A DNA stretch of 64,000 nucleotides from Nitrospira defluvii (lineage in GTDB: Bacteria > Nitrospirota > Nitrospiria > Nitrospirales > Nitrospiraceae), in assembly GCA_011525625.1 (NCBI GenBank), contig WYAX01000015.1, forward strand, positions 62,001 through 126,000, in the 5' to 3' direction. The notes under the pieces are model-generated. The model was given only the letters and a program-made list of their open reading frames with translations. It was not told the origin of the DNA and made no database searches. Both the position numbers and the translations under genes were made by a program. Shown one piece after another: positions 24,639 to 33,448 of the stretch (position 1 is the first letter of the stretch; every line of letters starts with the position of its first letter).

Positions 24639-24742
24639 TGATCACAAATCATTGAAATGCAGAATCTATTCTGCGTCGTTGCCTGACGGCCCCCGAGGTA
24701 GACGTTCCTCTCCTTTTGGCCTTGGCCGCCCAAGAAACTTTC

Positions 24743-24772
24743 TTGCTTCCTTTTAAATCCCTGTGCTATAAA
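24743..24772 (+). promoter_or_regulatory. Promoter for the cupredoxin gene
   Basis: TTGCTT (24743-24748), an 18-base spacer and TATAAA (24767-24772) imply a start near 24779 and a roughly 140-base untranslated leader. In the remainder of the 283-base gap nothing else was recognised. Confidence 0.6.
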
Positions 24773-24921
24773 GTGTCGCTCATTAGCCTGTTATTTAGGA
24801 TACATTCGAGTAGTTGTTGCTAGCCTCCTGGGCGGAGCGTCTAGCAGAAGGTTCAGCGCGCGGTGGTCATTATTTACCAACCTAATCGCATCTCTTCTTA
24901 ATCTCTTTAAGGAGGTAGGTC

Positions 24922-25401
24922 ATGGGTAAGACGATGGTGGCAGTATTTTTCGGCCTGGTCATGCTGGTGGCTGGGGCATCAGGCGCATACGCGCTGCAAG
25001 CCGGCGGTGTCGAAATCGGTGATTTGGATACCGGTTCTGTCGTTGGCCAACCGTTTAAAGAATTGGTCGTAGATGCGGAATTGTACGCCGTTGAAATCGG
25101 CAATATGAAGGCATGGTATCCGCCGGTGACCGTGATTGATTTTAAGGTGCGGCCAGGTCGACCGGTGGTATTGAAAGTCACGAACAGTTCGTCTGCTGAG
25201 CACGGGTTTCAGATGACCGATCCGGTGAATGCCGCGTCACCATTTGTGTTGAAGGCAGAAGTGGTGCTCAAGCCTGGTGAGACGAAGTATATTGGAATTC
25301 CGACCAGCGACATGTTCAATGCGACTCAGGGCAATACCCTGACCTATCGCTGTCATCTGCACCCGGCGCATGTCGGTGGCAAGCTGGTGATGATCAAGTA
25401 G
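24922..25401 (+). CDS. Exported cupredoxin-domain protein
   Basis: 159 residues with an excellent AAGGAGG ribosome site. A signal peptide ends around A-Y-A-L-Q. The mature part is a cupredoxin beta-sandwich: an E-H-G-F histidine after a strand, then Y-R-C-H-L-H-P-A-H-V-G-G-K-L-V-M, which supplies the Cys/His/Met copper ligands. It would carry electrons or bind copper in the periplasm. The strong ribosome site and promoter suggest high expression. Its electron partners are not in the window. A pure copper-storage role is possible. Confidence 0.85.
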   Translation: MGKTMVAVFFGLVMLVAGASGAYALQAGGVEIGDLDTGSVVGQPFKELVVDAELYAVEIGNMKAWYPPVTVIDFKVRPGRPVVLKVTNSSSAEHGFQMTDPVNAASPFVLKAEVVLKPGETKYIGIPTSDMFNATQGNTLTYRCHLHPAHVGGKLVMIK

Positions 25402-25428
25402 TCGGTTTCGGAGAGTCGTTTTGTAGCG

Positions 25429-25464
25429 CAACGCCCCATCTGCAGTGATGCAGATGGGGCGTTG
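25429..25464 (+). terminator. Hairpin after the cupredoxin gene
   Basis: A perfect 16-bp stem (25429-25444 with 25449-25464) capped by the GNRA-type loop GTGA. Only short T content follows (GTGTCTCTG), so it may stabilise the 3' end as much as terminate. Confidence 0.65.
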
Positions 25465-25503
25465 GTGTCTCTGCGCCATTTATGCGGAACGAATAGCGTC
25501 AGG

Positions 25504-25839
25504 CTACACTTCCTGCTCCTTCTGACATTCAGCCGCAGTGTCCAGCGGGATATTTTGGATTCCCTTGAGCTGTCCTTCCACGATCAGTAGCAAGAAGCGA
25601 CTCTCCGTTGGGGAAGCCTTTCGACGTTCCATCACGATGGTGTTCATGTCCACAATGATTTCATCGCCGTCGCGTTGTGTTTCGTTCACGATCCAGAAAT
25701 GACTGGCGGCATCCGGAAATTGTCGAGTAACGAAATTTTCGATCAGCGATCCGACATCACCGGGATCAGTCATGGCAGAGGCCGGCAGTGTAGTAAGAGT
25801 CAAAGCGGCGAGTAGCACGAGACGAGCAAGACTTCTCAT
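25504..25839 (-). CDS. Small exported protein of unknown function
   Basis: 111 residues from the ATG at 25839, preceded by GGGAGGT; upstream in-frame sequence is arginine-rich and not protein-like. A signal peptide (L-V-L-L-A-A-L-T-L-T-T-L-P-A-S-A) is followed by a compact alpha/beta domain (I-E-N-F-V-T-R-Q-F-P-D-A, S-H-F-W-I-V-N-E-T-Q, E-I-I-V-D-M-N-T-I-V). It ends with a Cys-containing charged tail. No family recognised. It sits downstream of the ferredoxin gene on the same strand, but a hairpin lies between them. Confidence 0.65.
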   Translation of the reverse strand: MRSLARLVLLAALTLTTLPASAMTDPGDVGSLIENFVTRQFPDAASHFWIVNETQRDGDEIIVDMNTIVMERRKASPTESRFLLLIVEGQLKGIQNIPLDTAAECQKEQEV

Positions 25840-26012
25840 GTGGACCTCCCGTTGAGAGGGTGGCGACATCCTGGGTGCAGTTGGGTCATGTGGCTGACGG
25901 CCCTCGCATGCCACACGTCTTCTTGGAAGTCTACAACTGTCGAGGGGGGAAAGCCAGGGAGGCGTCTGTTCCCGCCGGAGGATCGGTCGGAGCCGGTTCG
26001 ATCTGGAAATGA

Positions 26013-26036
26013 CGAAGGCTCCCGGGGGAGCCTTCG
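26013..26036 (-). terminator. Hairpin after the ferredoxin gene
   Basis: CGAAGGCTCC and GGAGCCTTCG form a perfect 10-bp stem with a 4-base loop, 30 bases past the ferredoxin stop on the minus strand. A weak T-rich stretch (TCATTT) follows. Confidence 0.55.
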
Positions 26037-26065
26037 TGGTGTGTGCGTTTGGGACGGGGCGATAC

Positions 26066-26413
26066 TTAGTTGCGAACGCCGCTCCATACTTTGGCTGGAT
26101 CAATTTCTTTGTCCGGATTCAAAGACTTGGCCTTATCCAGCAGCACCTCGGTTGTTTCCGGGTAGGCCGGATCTGAGATGCAGCAATTATCCACCGGGCA
26201 AACCGCTGCGCATTGGGGCTCATCGAAGTGCCCGACGCACTCGGTGCAGCGATCATGTGTGATGACATAGATGTTGTCGCCGACTCCCTGGCCGTCTCCG
26301 ACATGATTGCCCTTGCCTTCAGCGTCGCTTCGCGTCTCGAAAATCGCCTCATTAGGACATTCTGGCAGGCATGCCCCGCATGAAATACACTCATCGGTGA
26401 TCAGAAGCGCCAT
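26066..26413 (-). CDS. 2[4Fe-4S] ferredoxin
   Basis: 115 residues. The first cluster motif C-I-S-C-G-A-C-L-P-E-C-P is near the N-terminus. The second (C-T-E-C-V-G-H-F-D-E-P-Q-C-A-A-V-C-P) has an insert between its second and third cysteines, as in the YfhL/ferredoxin group of long-spaced [4Fe-4S] carriers. An AGGAGG ribosome site and a good promoter precede it. It is a cytosolic low-potential electron carrier; the partner is not in the window. The C-terminal helix is longer than in clostridial ferredoxins. Confidence 0.9.
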   Translation of the reverse strand: MALLITDECISCGACLPECPNEAIFETRSDAEGKGNHVGDGQGVGDNIYVITHDRCTECVGHFDEPQCAAVCPVDNCCISDPAYPETTEVLLDKAKSLNPDKEIDPAKVWSGVRN

Positions 26414-26471
26414 GGCCTGTGCCTCCTTCTCGGTTCCTTTAATGACGGATAAGATGTTGACAATTTCGTGC

Positions 26472-26494
26472 CGCCGCGACCATAGTTCGCGGCG
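26472..26494 (-). promoter_or_regulatory. Leader hairpin of the ferredoxin mRNA
   Basis: CGCCGCGA and TCGCGGCG form a perfect 8-bp stem with a 7-base loop, immediately after the predicted transcript start. It could protect the 5' end; regulation is not shown. Confidence 0.4.
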
Positions 26495-26506
26495 AAACAG
26501 GTCCGC

Positions 26507-26536
26507 ATTCTAAGCTGGCGTTCTTCGGCAAGTCAA
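26507..26536 (-). promoter_or_regulatory. Promoter for the ferredoxin gene
   Basis: On the minus strand TTGACT (26536-26531), an 18-base spacer and TAGAAT (26512-26507) lie about 95 bases before the start codon. Confidence 0.6.
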
Positions 26537-26654
26537 CAGAGCGCGACTTGGTAAGAAGGCCTAGCGTCGGGAAAGTCATGGGGCTTTGGGCCCAATATAC
26601 ATGCGGCTCTGCGCGTGTGTGATCATTTGAGGATGCATCGATGTTCGACAGCAT

Positions 26655-27158
26655 GTGCGCATGGTAACGCGTTTGAGTGGAACGGAGTCGGAGCAGCGTC
26701 GCAAGAAAATTGTGACGTTCGTGTTGCTGGTGATTTTGCTGATCAGCGTCACGCTGTTTCTTGGGGGACCGAAGGAATCGGAACTCATTATTGTTGAGTT
26801 TCCGAACGGCAAAACCATGGAAACGGAAGTGGCGAGTACGCCGGAGAAATTACTGTTTGGTCTCGCATTCCGGGAGGGATTGCCAGCCGACACGGGGATG
26901 CTCTATATCTTTGAGTCGACCGGATTGCATCGAGTGGGGACTCGGCAGTTCCGTATCCCCGTCGACATGCTGTGGATTGATGAAAGTCACCACATCGTGC
27001 ACATTTTGGAGCAGGTGCCGCCCTGTGCCCAGGACCCATGTCCGCTGTATGGTCCCCCTCCCGAGCCGGTTCGTTACCTCATTCAGGCCGAGGCCGGTTA
27101 CGCCAAGCGCGCTGAGATCACGACCGGGATGGAGCTGAGGTTTACGCTTCGTATGTAG
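26655..27158 (+). CDS. DUF192 family exported protein
   Basis: 167 residues from a GTG; the ATG at 26661 is a likely alternative. An N-terminal signal anchor (I-V-T-F-V-L-L-V-I-L-L-I-S-V-T-L-F-L) is followed by the DUF192 domain: V-E-V-A-S-T-P-E-K-L-L-F-G-L-A-F-R-E, D-T-G-M-L-Y-I-F, F-R-I-P-V-D-M-L-W-I-D. DUF192 proteins are small beta-barrels of unknown function, usually in the periplasm. A short Cys/Pro loop (P-P-C-A-Q-D-P-C-P) is an addition near the centre. The Rieske gene starts only a few bases on. Confidence 0.83.
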   Translation: MRMVTRLSGTESEQRRKKIVTFVLLVILLISVTLFLGGPKESELIIVEFPNGKTMETEVASTPEKLLFGLAFREGLPADTGMLYIFESTGLHRVGTRQFRIPVDMLWIDESHHIVHILEQVPPCAQDPCPLYGPPPEPVRYLIQAEAGYAKRAEITTGMELRFTLRM

Positions 27159-27163
27159 AGGGA

Positions 27164-27493
27164 GTGACGGTGGTTATGGAAGGGTTTCAGTGTGTCGCTA
27201 CGGTCGAGGAGATTCCGCCCGGCCAAGTGAAAGTCGTGAAGGTGAACGAGCGCGATATTGCAGTCTTCAATATCGAAGGGCGCTTTCACGCGATTTATAA
27301 CTCTTGCCCTCATGAAGGCGGGCCTTTGCACAAGGGGCGCGTGAAGGGGCATGTCGTCTCCTGTCCCTGGCATGACTTGGCCTTTGATGTGCGAAATGGT
27401 CAAGGTACCGATGGCGGGGGCTACTGTGTGGGAAGTTACGATGTACGCATCGAGGGCGGGCAGGTGTTTGTCGGCGCCAGACGGAAGGTCTAG
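27164..27493 (+). CDS. Rieske [2Fe-2S] ferredoxin-like protein
   Basis: 109 residues from GTG 27164; GTG 27170 or ATG 27176 fit the GAGGGA ribosome site better, shortening the protein by 2-4 residues. The cluster motifs are C-P-H-E-G-G and C-P-W-H-D-L, as in the small subunit of nitrite reductase and in oxygenase ferredoxins. It is cytosolic and soluble and shuttles electrons. It could serve the Rieske oxygenase at 944-2032, though it is far away. Probably co-transcribed with the DUF192 gene. Confidence 0.88.
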   Translation: MTVVMEGFQCVATVEEIPPGQVKVVKVNERDIAVFNIEGRFHAIYNSCPHEGGPLHKGRVKGHVVSCPWHDLAFDVRNGQGTDGGGYCVGSYDVRIEGGQVFVGARRKV

Positions 27494-27529
27494 TCGTACG
27501 AAATTCTGGTCGAGGTCGTAAGAACGTCT

Positions 27530-27862
27530 ATGAGTCCATTAAGTAAAGTGGTGCCGACTGGCACTGAGCCTGAGGCTGGCGCGAAGACGATCAAGGCTCG
27601 GGTGGGCATACCGGTCGATATCCGGCTCTGGGAGGATCGGACCAGGGGCGAGCAGTGGGTTCCTTCCTATGACCCCGGCGTCATGTCGCTAGTGGAAGAC
27701 GATTTCCTCCGGATAGCCAGCAACAATGCAGTGGATGCGGGACAGCGCAGGTTCGAGTTCAGGCCGGTGACCGCCGGCACGCATCGGTTGGTGTTCGAAA
27801 AGCGGATGGGATGGAAATTTACGGCTGAAGATCGGCAGATCTACTATGTCACGGTGTCCTGA
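27530..27862 (+). CDS. Chagasin-like (I42) protease inhibitor family protein
   Basis: 110 residues. The order of motifs follows the I42 family: E-Q-W-V-P-S-Y-D-P, a strand, R-F-E-F-R-P-V-T-A-G-T-H-R-L-V-F-E, then K-R-M-G-W-K-F where chagasin has its R-P-W loop. Such proteins fold as immunoglobulin-like beta-sandwiches and block papain-type proteases. The N-terminal 25 residues are not a signal peptide, which is unusual for a bacterial I42 protein. Inhibition is unproven here. Confidence 0.6.
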   Translation: MSPLSKVVPTGTEPEAGAKTIKARVGIPVDIRLWEDRTRGEQWVPSYDPGVMSLVEDDFLRIASNNAVDAGQRRFEFRPVTAGTHRLVFEKRMGWKFTAEDRQIYYVTVS

Positions 27863-27885
27863 CTTGCCGGGTTTGGAAGAGGGCC

Positions 27886-28725
27886 ATGCCTGACATTGCA
27901 TGTGTGAATGGTCGCTTCGGTCCTTTGGCCGATGCCGTCGTCAGCGTCGAAGACCGGGGTTTCCAGTTCGGGGACGGGGTGTACGAAGTCATTCGTACGT
28001 ATCGAGGCCGGCCCTTCGCTGTCGACGAGCATCTGGCCCGGCTGGAACGGAGTGCCCAGGCGCTCCAACTCTCTCTCGGTCCCTCGAAGGCTCAGTGGGT
28101 CGCATTGATCGAAGAGGGCCTGCGATTGAGCGGGCTGCCCGAGACGAAAATTTACCTGCAGATTACCCGCGGGCAAGCGCCGCGTGATCATCCATTTCCC
28201 CCCTCTCTCTCCACAACGGCGGTGCTGACCTTTCGTGAGCTCCATTCCCTGGATGTGTCGGTTCGCCAAGCCGGGGTTCCGGCGATCTTGCTGGAGGATA
28301 TTCGATGGGGGCGGTGCGATATCAAGAGCGTCAACCTGTTGGCGAACGTCTTGGCGCGCCAACAAGCGAAGGAAGCCGGTGCGTTTGAAGCAATTTTGGT
28401 TCGAGACGGGGAAGTGACCGAGGGATCTGTCAGTAATGTCATGGTTGTGCGGAACGGGACGATTCAGACTGCGCCTGAAGGACGACGCATTCTTTCCGGG
28501 GTGACGCGGGCCAAGGTCTTGGGGCTGGCGAAGAAAGAGGGGATCCCGGTTGCCGAAACTATGGTCCGACGCGAAGACTTGCTCGGGGCCTCGGAGGTGT
28601 TCCTCACAGGGACAACCGTGGAGGTCTTGCCGGTCGTGCGTGTGGATGGACGGGCGATCGGACCTGCTGTGCCTGGCCCCATTACCCAACTTCTGTCTCG
28701 CCGCTGGGAGGCCCTGGTCGGCTAG
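27886..28725 (+). CDS. Class IV aminotransferase, D-amino-acid transaminase-like
   Basis: 279 residues. V-S-V-E-D-R-G-F-Q-F-G-D-G-V-Y-E-V-I-R is the family opening. The PLP lysine is K147 in D-I-K-S-V-N-L-L, and E-G-S-V-S-N-V and L-T-G-T-T-V-E-V-L-P-V follow. These features fit D-alanine aminotransferase better than the branched-chain enzyme, though aminodeoxychorismate lyase is similar. It would make D-glutamate or D-alanine for peptidoglycan. It ends in a hairpin terminator before rimP. Confidence 0.85.
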   Translation: MPDIACVNGRFGPLADAVVSVEDRGFQFGDGVYEVIRTYRGRPFAVDEHLARLERSAQALQLSLGPSKAQWVALIEEGLRLSGLPETKIYLQITRGQAPRDHPFPPSLSTTAVLTFRELHSLDVSVRQAGVPAILLEDIRWGRCDIKSVNLLANVLARQQAKEAGAFEAILVRDGEVTEGSVSNVMVVRNGTIQTAPEGRRILSGVTRAKVLGLAKKEGIPVAETMVRREDLLGASEVFLTGTTVEVLPVVRVDGRAIGPAVPGPITQLLSRRWEALVG

Positions 28726-28732
28726 CCGTCCC

Positions 28733-28761
28733 TTGCTTTCACTCCTATGGCATGGTAAGGT
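28733..28761 (+). promoter_or_regulatory. Candidate promoter ahead of rimP
   Basis: TTGCTT (28733-28738), a 17-base spacer and TAAGGT (28756-28761) lie upstream of the terminator-like hairpin at 28773-28796. Confidence 0.4.
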
Positions 28762-28772
28762 GCCACCGCTGT

Positions 28773-28796
28773 AAGTGGGCCTGGGCCCACTTTTTT
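28773..28796 (+). terminator. Terminator or attenuator before rimP
   Basis: AAGTGGGCC and GGCCCACTT form a 9-bp palindromic stem followed by TTTTTT. It lies about 50 bases beyond the aminotransferase stop and within a few bases of the predicted rimP-side transcript start. Confidence 0.7.
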
Positions 28797-28815
28797 GTTT
28801 GAGCAACTTTGGCTT

Positions 28816-29337
28816 ATGCGTGACGCGGGAGCAGTGTCGGAAGGAAAGCCTTCGGTGAAGCGTGCTGAGGCGCTGAACCTTCGTGTACAGGACGTCGCGG
28901 CACCCATTTTACAGTCCCACGGCCTTGAGTTGGTCGAGGTAATGTGTGTCGGTCAGGGGTCACGGACCGTCATTCGAGTATTCATCGACAAGCCCGGCGG
29001 TATCTCGCTGACGGACTGTGAGCAGGCGCATCGTTCTTTGAGTCCGGCTCTGGATGTCATTGATCCATTCCCGCATGCCTATACGCTGGAAATATCTTCG
29101 CCGGGGCTGGATCGCCCGTTACGGAGTGTTTCGGACTATCGGCGATTGATTGGGCAGCCGATCACGCTGAAGTTGCGCCAACCGATTCAGTCGCAGTGGC
29201 GGCTGGAGGGTGCCGTGTCGGATGTCGATGAGTGTGCGGTCACACTGTCGGTTCCGCAGAAGAAGCATGCGGAATCGGTTCGAATTGAGTTTGGTCAGAT
29301 CGCTCTGGCGCGCCGGAAGATCGAGTTTTCCAAGTAG
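28816..29337 (+). CDS. rimP: Ribosome maturation factor RimP
   Basis: 173 residues from the ATG at 28816; the TTG at 28795 lies in the terminator's T run and is unlikely. Family motifs include G-L-E-L-V-E-V, V-I-R-V-F-I-D-K-P-G-G-I-S-L-T-D-C, L-E-I-S-S-P-G-L-D-R-P-L, and a C-terminal SH3-like beta domain. It assists 30S subunit assembly. First gene of the rimP-nusA-infB operon, in the common bacterial order. Confidence 0.93.
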   Translation: MRDAGAVSEGKPSVKRAEALNLRVQDVAAPILQSHGLELVEVMCVGQGSRTVIRVFIDKPGGISLTDCEQAHRSLSPALDVIDPFPHAYTLEISSPGLDRPLRSVSDYRRLIGQPITLKLRQPIQSQWRLEGAVSDVDECAVTLSVPQKKHAESVRIEFGQIALARRKIEFSK

Positions 29338-29378
29338 CCGGAGCTGCCGAGGGCTGTGTTAACCATGAGGTGTGAGCT

Positions 29379-30518
29379 ATGAACCGAGAGCTGATCGCCG
29401 TCATCGATGAAATCGGCCGTCAAAAAGGAATCGACAAGGCCCGGGTCATTGGCGCGATCGAGTCCGCGCTTCAAACTGCCGCCAAGAAACGATTCGGCCA
29501 GGCTGAAAACATTCAGGTGGAAATCGACAGCAAGACCGGGGAAATTTCGGTCGTTTCCAAGAAAATCATCGTCGATACCGTTGCCAATCCAAAGGCTGAA
29601 ATCTCTCTGAAGGAAGCCCGCGAGTATGACGAAGGCGCAGAGGTGGGCGATGAGATCGGCTCGCTGATCGAGATGGATGAGTTGGGCCGCATCGCGGCTC
29701 AGACGGCCAAGCAGGTCATTTTCCAGAAAGTGCGAGAGGCGGAGTGGGAAGCCGTTCAGAAGGAATATTCGACCCGTCAAGGTGACTTGGTCAACGGCAT
29801 TATTCTGGGCATGGAGCGGCGGAATTTCTTGGTCGATCTTGGCAAGACGGAGGCGATCCTCCCCATCCAAGAACAGATCCCGCGCGAAACCTATCGCCGC
29901 GGCGATCGCGTGAAGGCCTTGTTGTTGGAGGTGCGTCGGACGCCCAAAGACGTCCAGGTGATCCTCTCGCGCAGTCATCCCCAATTTGTGGCCAAGTTGT
30001 TTGAGTTAGAGGTGCCGGAGGTCGGAGAGAAAATCGTTGAGATCAAGTCGATCGTGCGTGAGCCCGGTGATCGTACGAAGATCGCAGTGTCGTCGCGGGA
30101 TAAGGCCGTGGACCCGGTGGGGGCCTGCGTCGGCATCAAGGGGTCGCGAGTCCAGGCGGTGGTCCGCGAGTTGCGCGGAGAAAAAATCGACATTATTACG
30201 TGGACGCAGGATCCTCGTGTCTTCATCGCGGAAGCGCTGAACCCGGCGACGATCGAGAAGGTCGGAATTGACGAGGAAAAGAAGTCGGCGCTCGTGGTGG
30301 TGGCCGATTCGCAGCTGTCGCTGGCGATCGGGAAGAATGGTCAGAATGTTCGGCTTGCCGCGCGCCTGACTGGTTGGAAGATCGACATCATCAGTGCGAC
30401 GGAGTACGAGAAGGAAAAGGCGGAGCGGGATCGGGATATCAAGGCGGCCTTGGCGGAAGAGACGGAGGCCCAGCGCCAGCAGGATGAGGCGCGGGCTGCG
30501 GCCCAGCAGGCAGAGTAA
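29379..30518 (+). CDS. nusA: Transcription termination/antitermination factor NusA
   Basis: 379 residues. N-terminal RNAP-binding domain (about 1-125), S1 domain (about 130-200, G-I-I-L-G-M-E-R-R-N-F-L-V-D-L-G) and two KH domains (about 205-345; V-G-A-C-V-G-I-K-G-S-R-V-Q, A-I-G-K-N-G-Q-N-V-R-L-A). The C-terminal acidic repeats of E. coli NusA are absent and replaced by a short charged Gln/Ala tail, as in many bacteria. It binds the elongating polymerase and affects pausing. Confidence 0.95.
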   Translation: MNRELIAVIDEIGRQKGIDKARVIGAIESALQTAAKKRFGQAENIQVEIDSKTGEISVVSKKIIVDTVANPKAEISLKEAREYDEGAEVGDEIGSLIEMDELGRIAAQTAKQVIFQKVREAEWEAVQKEYSTRQGDLVNGIILGMERRNFLVDLGKTEAILPIQEQIPRETYRRGDRVKALLLEVRRTPKDVQVILSRSHPQFVAKLFELEVPEVGEKIVEIKSIVREPGDRTKIAVSSRDKAVDPVGACVGIKGSRVQAVVRELRGEKIDIITWTQDPRVFIAEALNPATIEKVGIDEEKKSALVVVADSQLSLAIGKNGQNVRLAARLTGWKIDIISATEYEKEKAERDRDIKAALAEETEAQRQQDEARAAAQQAE

Positions 30519-30581
30519 CGCGGCTCGATGGTCACGAGCCGACTGGCAATTATCTAAGCGGGTGGAGCTGAGCGGTACAGT

Positions 30582-33161
30582 ATGCGCGTGTACGAATTAG
30601 CAAAGCAGCTGGGGATGGAAAATCGGGAGCTGATTCCTGAACTGAAACGGCTCGGGATTCCGGTGGCATCCCACAGCAGTGCCTTGGATGACGATTCGGT
30701 TCGCGTGGCGATCGAGAAGCTCAGCTCAAAAGCGCGGGCCGGGGACGCTTCTGCCGGGCATGAGGGGAAAAGGGCGGGTCGCGCCAAAGAGCACGGTGCA
30801 TCGCATGCGCTGGTACATGAGGAGCCGCCAAAGCCCGACAAAAAGCGCATTCTCATCAAGAAAAAGAGAGAGGAGGGGGCGGAGGAAGCTGCTGCGCCGC
30901 TGGCTGCAGCGGAGGCGGTGTTTGCGCCGGCTGCTCCCCAGGGCGCCGAAGCGGCGCCGGGTGCGCCTCCTGCGCTAACCGCTCCCGAGGTTGTGGAGAC
31001 TGTGTCTCCAGAGCCTGCTCCGGTCGGGTCGGTCGTCTCACTACCACCGGTTGTCACGGCTGCAGAGGGCGTGGCGACGAAGCCGACCCAGCCTCCTGTG
31101 GTCACGGCGACCCCCGCCGATGCGGCGGCAGCTGCGAAAAAAAAGGCTTTAGCAACGGAGGCGCTGGAGAGCGAAGCCGCGGCCCGCGAGAAGCTGAAAA
31201 AGGCTAAAAAGGCGCCACGGACGCGGGAAGAGGACGAAGCGAAATTCAAGAACGATGCCACCAGATGGGGTGATCTGAGGGCGATCCCAGTCCAGCGGCG
31301 CGAAGACCGCTCCAAGCATATCCACCATGCCTCGCCGACGGAAATCACAAAGCCGAGAAAGAAAAGCGTGAAATTGAGCGCGGGAGTCAGTGTCAAGGAG
31401 TTCGCGGAACTCATCGGTCAGCGGCCTGCGGATGTCGTCCGGAAGCTGATGGAGATGGGGCAGATGGTGACGTTCAATCAGTCCATCAATCTCGAGGCGG
31501 CCTCATTGATCGCTGAAGAGTGCGGGGCGAAGGTGGAAGTATCCACGGAAAAAGCCGGAGAGGCGTTACTGGAAGAGGCTGCGCAATCGTCAGGTGAGGA
31601 GCATGCTGTGCCGCGCCCGCCTGTCGTGACGATTATGGGCCATGTGGATCACGGGAAAACGTCCTTGCTCGATGCGATCCGGCAGACGAAGGTGGCGGAA
31701 GGCGAGGCGGGAGGTATCACGCAGCATATCGGCGCCTACATGGTCGGGGTGCGCGACAAGCAGGTCACCTTCCTCGATACTCCCGGCCATGAAGCGTTTA
31801 CGGCCATGCGTGCTCGTGGCGCCAAAGCGACGGATATTGTGATTCTGGTGGTGGCCGCCGACGATGGTGTGATGCCGCAGACGGTCGAGGCGATTCATCA
31901 CGCCAAAGCTGCCGGGGTGCCGCTGATCGTTGCCATTAACAAAGTGGATAAGCCGGGGGCGAATGTCGATCGCGTCAAGAATGCGCTGACCGAGCATGGA
32001 TTGGTCGCGGAGTCCTGGGGCGGCGATACGATCATGGTCGAGGTCTCTGCGAAGCAACGAACCGGCCTCGATAATCTTTTGGAAATGATTCTTCTGCAGG
32101 CGGAAGTGTTGGAATTGAAGGCGGACCCCGAGCGTATGGCGAAGGGGTTAGTGATCGAGGCGAAGCTGGACCGTGGTCGCGGACCAATCGCGACGGTATT
32201 GGTCCAGAGCGGGACCTTGCATGTCGGCGATGCGTTTGTGGTGGGCAATTTCAGCGGCCGTGTTCGTGCTCTCATCACAGACACAGGGAAAAAGACCGTG
32301 GAAGCCGGGCCGTCGGTACCTGTTGAGGTGATCGGATTGCCGGGTGTGCCGTCTGCCGGTGATGTCTTTACCATCGTGAAGGACGAGCGCGTGGCTCGTG
32401 AGATCGCTCAGGAGCGGGCGATGAAGCAGCGAGCCGCCGATCTGGCCGGTCCGGCGAAGGTGAGCCTGGATGATCTGTTTGCCAAGATTCAGGAGGGCAA
32501 CGTCAAGGAGTTGCCGATCGTGATCAAGGCCGACGTGCAGGGCTCTGCGGAGGCCTTGGCGGCGGCGGTGGAGAAGATGCCGGCTGGCGCGGTCAAGCTG
32601 CGAGTGATGCACACTGGGGTCGGCGGAATTACGGAAACCGATATTCTTCTGGCGGCGGCGTCCAAGGCCATCGTGATCGGATTCAATATCCGTCCGGAAC
32701 CGAAGGCGGCGGCGTTGGCCGAGCGTGAAGGCGTTGATGTTCGCCTCTATAGCATCATCTATGACGCGCTGAACGATATCCGCGCGGCGATGGAAGGGCT
32801 GCTCGAGCCGACGCTCAAGGAGCGCGTGCTTGGGCGGGCTGAGGTCCGGCAGATGTTCACGATTCCGAAGGCTGGCCTGGTGGCCGGCTGCTACGTCGTG
32901 GATGGCGCAATTTCCAGGGCCAGTGCGGGGGTGCGCGTCATTCGTGACAGTGTGGTTGTCTATGAAGGCAAGCTGGGTTCGCTCAGGCGCTTCAAAGACG
33001 ATGTGCGTGAAGTTCAGCAGGGATATGAGTGCGGTATTACGGTTGAAAACTTCAATGACCTCAAGGCTGGGGACATTATCGAGGCCTTTGCGATAGACAA
33101 AGTTGCGGCCAAGCTTGAAACGACAAATCGTGGTGCGGCTCCGCAAAGTCACCGGGCATGA
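30582..33161 (+). CDS. infB: Translation initiation factor IF-2
   Basis: 859 residues. The first 70 residues hold an IF2-N-like domain ([12 protein letters not shown]). A low-complexity Ala/Pro/Glu-rich linker runs to about residue 250, and a second IF2-N domain follows. The GTPase domain starts near 345 ([19 protein letters not shown]) and is followed by domains II-IV to the end. It delivers fMet-tRNA to the small subunit. The stop overlaps the next start as ATGA. Confidence 0.97.
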   Translation: MRVYELAKQLGMENRELIPELKRLGIPVASHSSALDDDSVRVAIEKLSSKARAGDASAGHEGKRAGRAKEHGASHALVHEEPPKPDKKRILIKKKREEGAEEAAAPLAAAEAVFAPAAPQGAEAAPGAPPALTAPEVVETVSPEPAPVGSVVSLPPVVTAAEGVATKPTQPPVVTATPADAAAAAKKKALATEALESEAAAREKLKKAKKAPRTREEDEAKFKNDATRWGDLRAIPVQRREDRSKHIHHASPTEITKPRKKSVKLSAGVSVKEFAELIGQRPADVVRKLMEMGQMVTFNQSINLEAASLIAEECGAKVEVSTEKAGEALLEEAAQSSGEEHAVPRPPVVTIMGHVDHGKTSLLDAIRQTKVAEGEAGGITQHIGAYMVGVRDKQVTFLDTPGHEAFTAMRARGAKATDIVILVVAADDGVMPQTVEAIHHAKAAGVPLIVAINKVDKPGANVDRVKNALTEHGLVAESWGGDTIMVEVSAKQRTGLDNLLEMILLQAEVLELKADPERMAKGLVIEAKLDRGRGPIATVLVQSGTLHVGDAFVVGNFSGRVRALITDTGKKTVEAGPSVPVEVIGLPGVPSAGDVFTIVKDERVAREIAQERAMKQRAADLAGPAKVSLDDLFAKIQEGNVKELPIVIKADVQGSAEALAAAVEKMPAGAVKLRVMHTGVGGITETDILLAAASKAIVIGFNIRPEPKAAALAEREGVDVRLYSIIYDALNDIRAAMEGLLEPTLKERVLGRAEVRQMFTIPKAGLVAGCYVVDGAISRASAGVRVIRDSVVVYEGKLGSLRRFKDDVREVQQGYECGITVENFNDLKAGDIIEAFAIDKVAAKLETTNRGAAPQSHRA

Positions 33162-33439
33162 TTGTCGGGCTCTGCACGGTCGAGTTGTTTATCCCTGATG
33201 GCCATTCACTGAAAGAGAAGCGCCAGGTCCTGCAAAGTTTGAAAGCTAGGCTGCGGGATAAATTCAATGTGTCGGTAGCTGAGGTCGGTGATCAGGAGTT
33301 GTGGCAGAAGGCCATTCTCGGCTTGGCCTGCGTGGCGAATGAGTCCTCGCACGTGAATCAGGTTCTTGACCAAGCGGTGAATTTGATTCAGGCGGTACCC
33401 ACGCTCCAGTTGTTGCGCTCTCGAATCGAATTGCTCTAA
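33158..33439 (+). CDS. DUF503 (YlxP-like) protein
   Basis: 93 residues. [27 protein letters not shown] is the defining stretch of DUF503, a small protein usually encoded between infB and rbfA. Its ATG overlaps the infB stop, so expression follows infB. Links to ribosome assembly have been suggested for the family by position only. Confidence 0.9.
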   Translation: MIVGLCTVELFIPDGHSLKEKRQVLQSLKARLRDKFNVSVAEVGDQELWQKAILGLACVANESSHVNQVLDQAVNLIQAVPTLQLLRSRIELL

Positions 33440-33448
33440 GGCCGACTC

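Noticed and set aside
27844-28806. 320-residue minus-strand open frame
   Set aside because: It is antisense to the class IV aminotransferase with no domain of its own.
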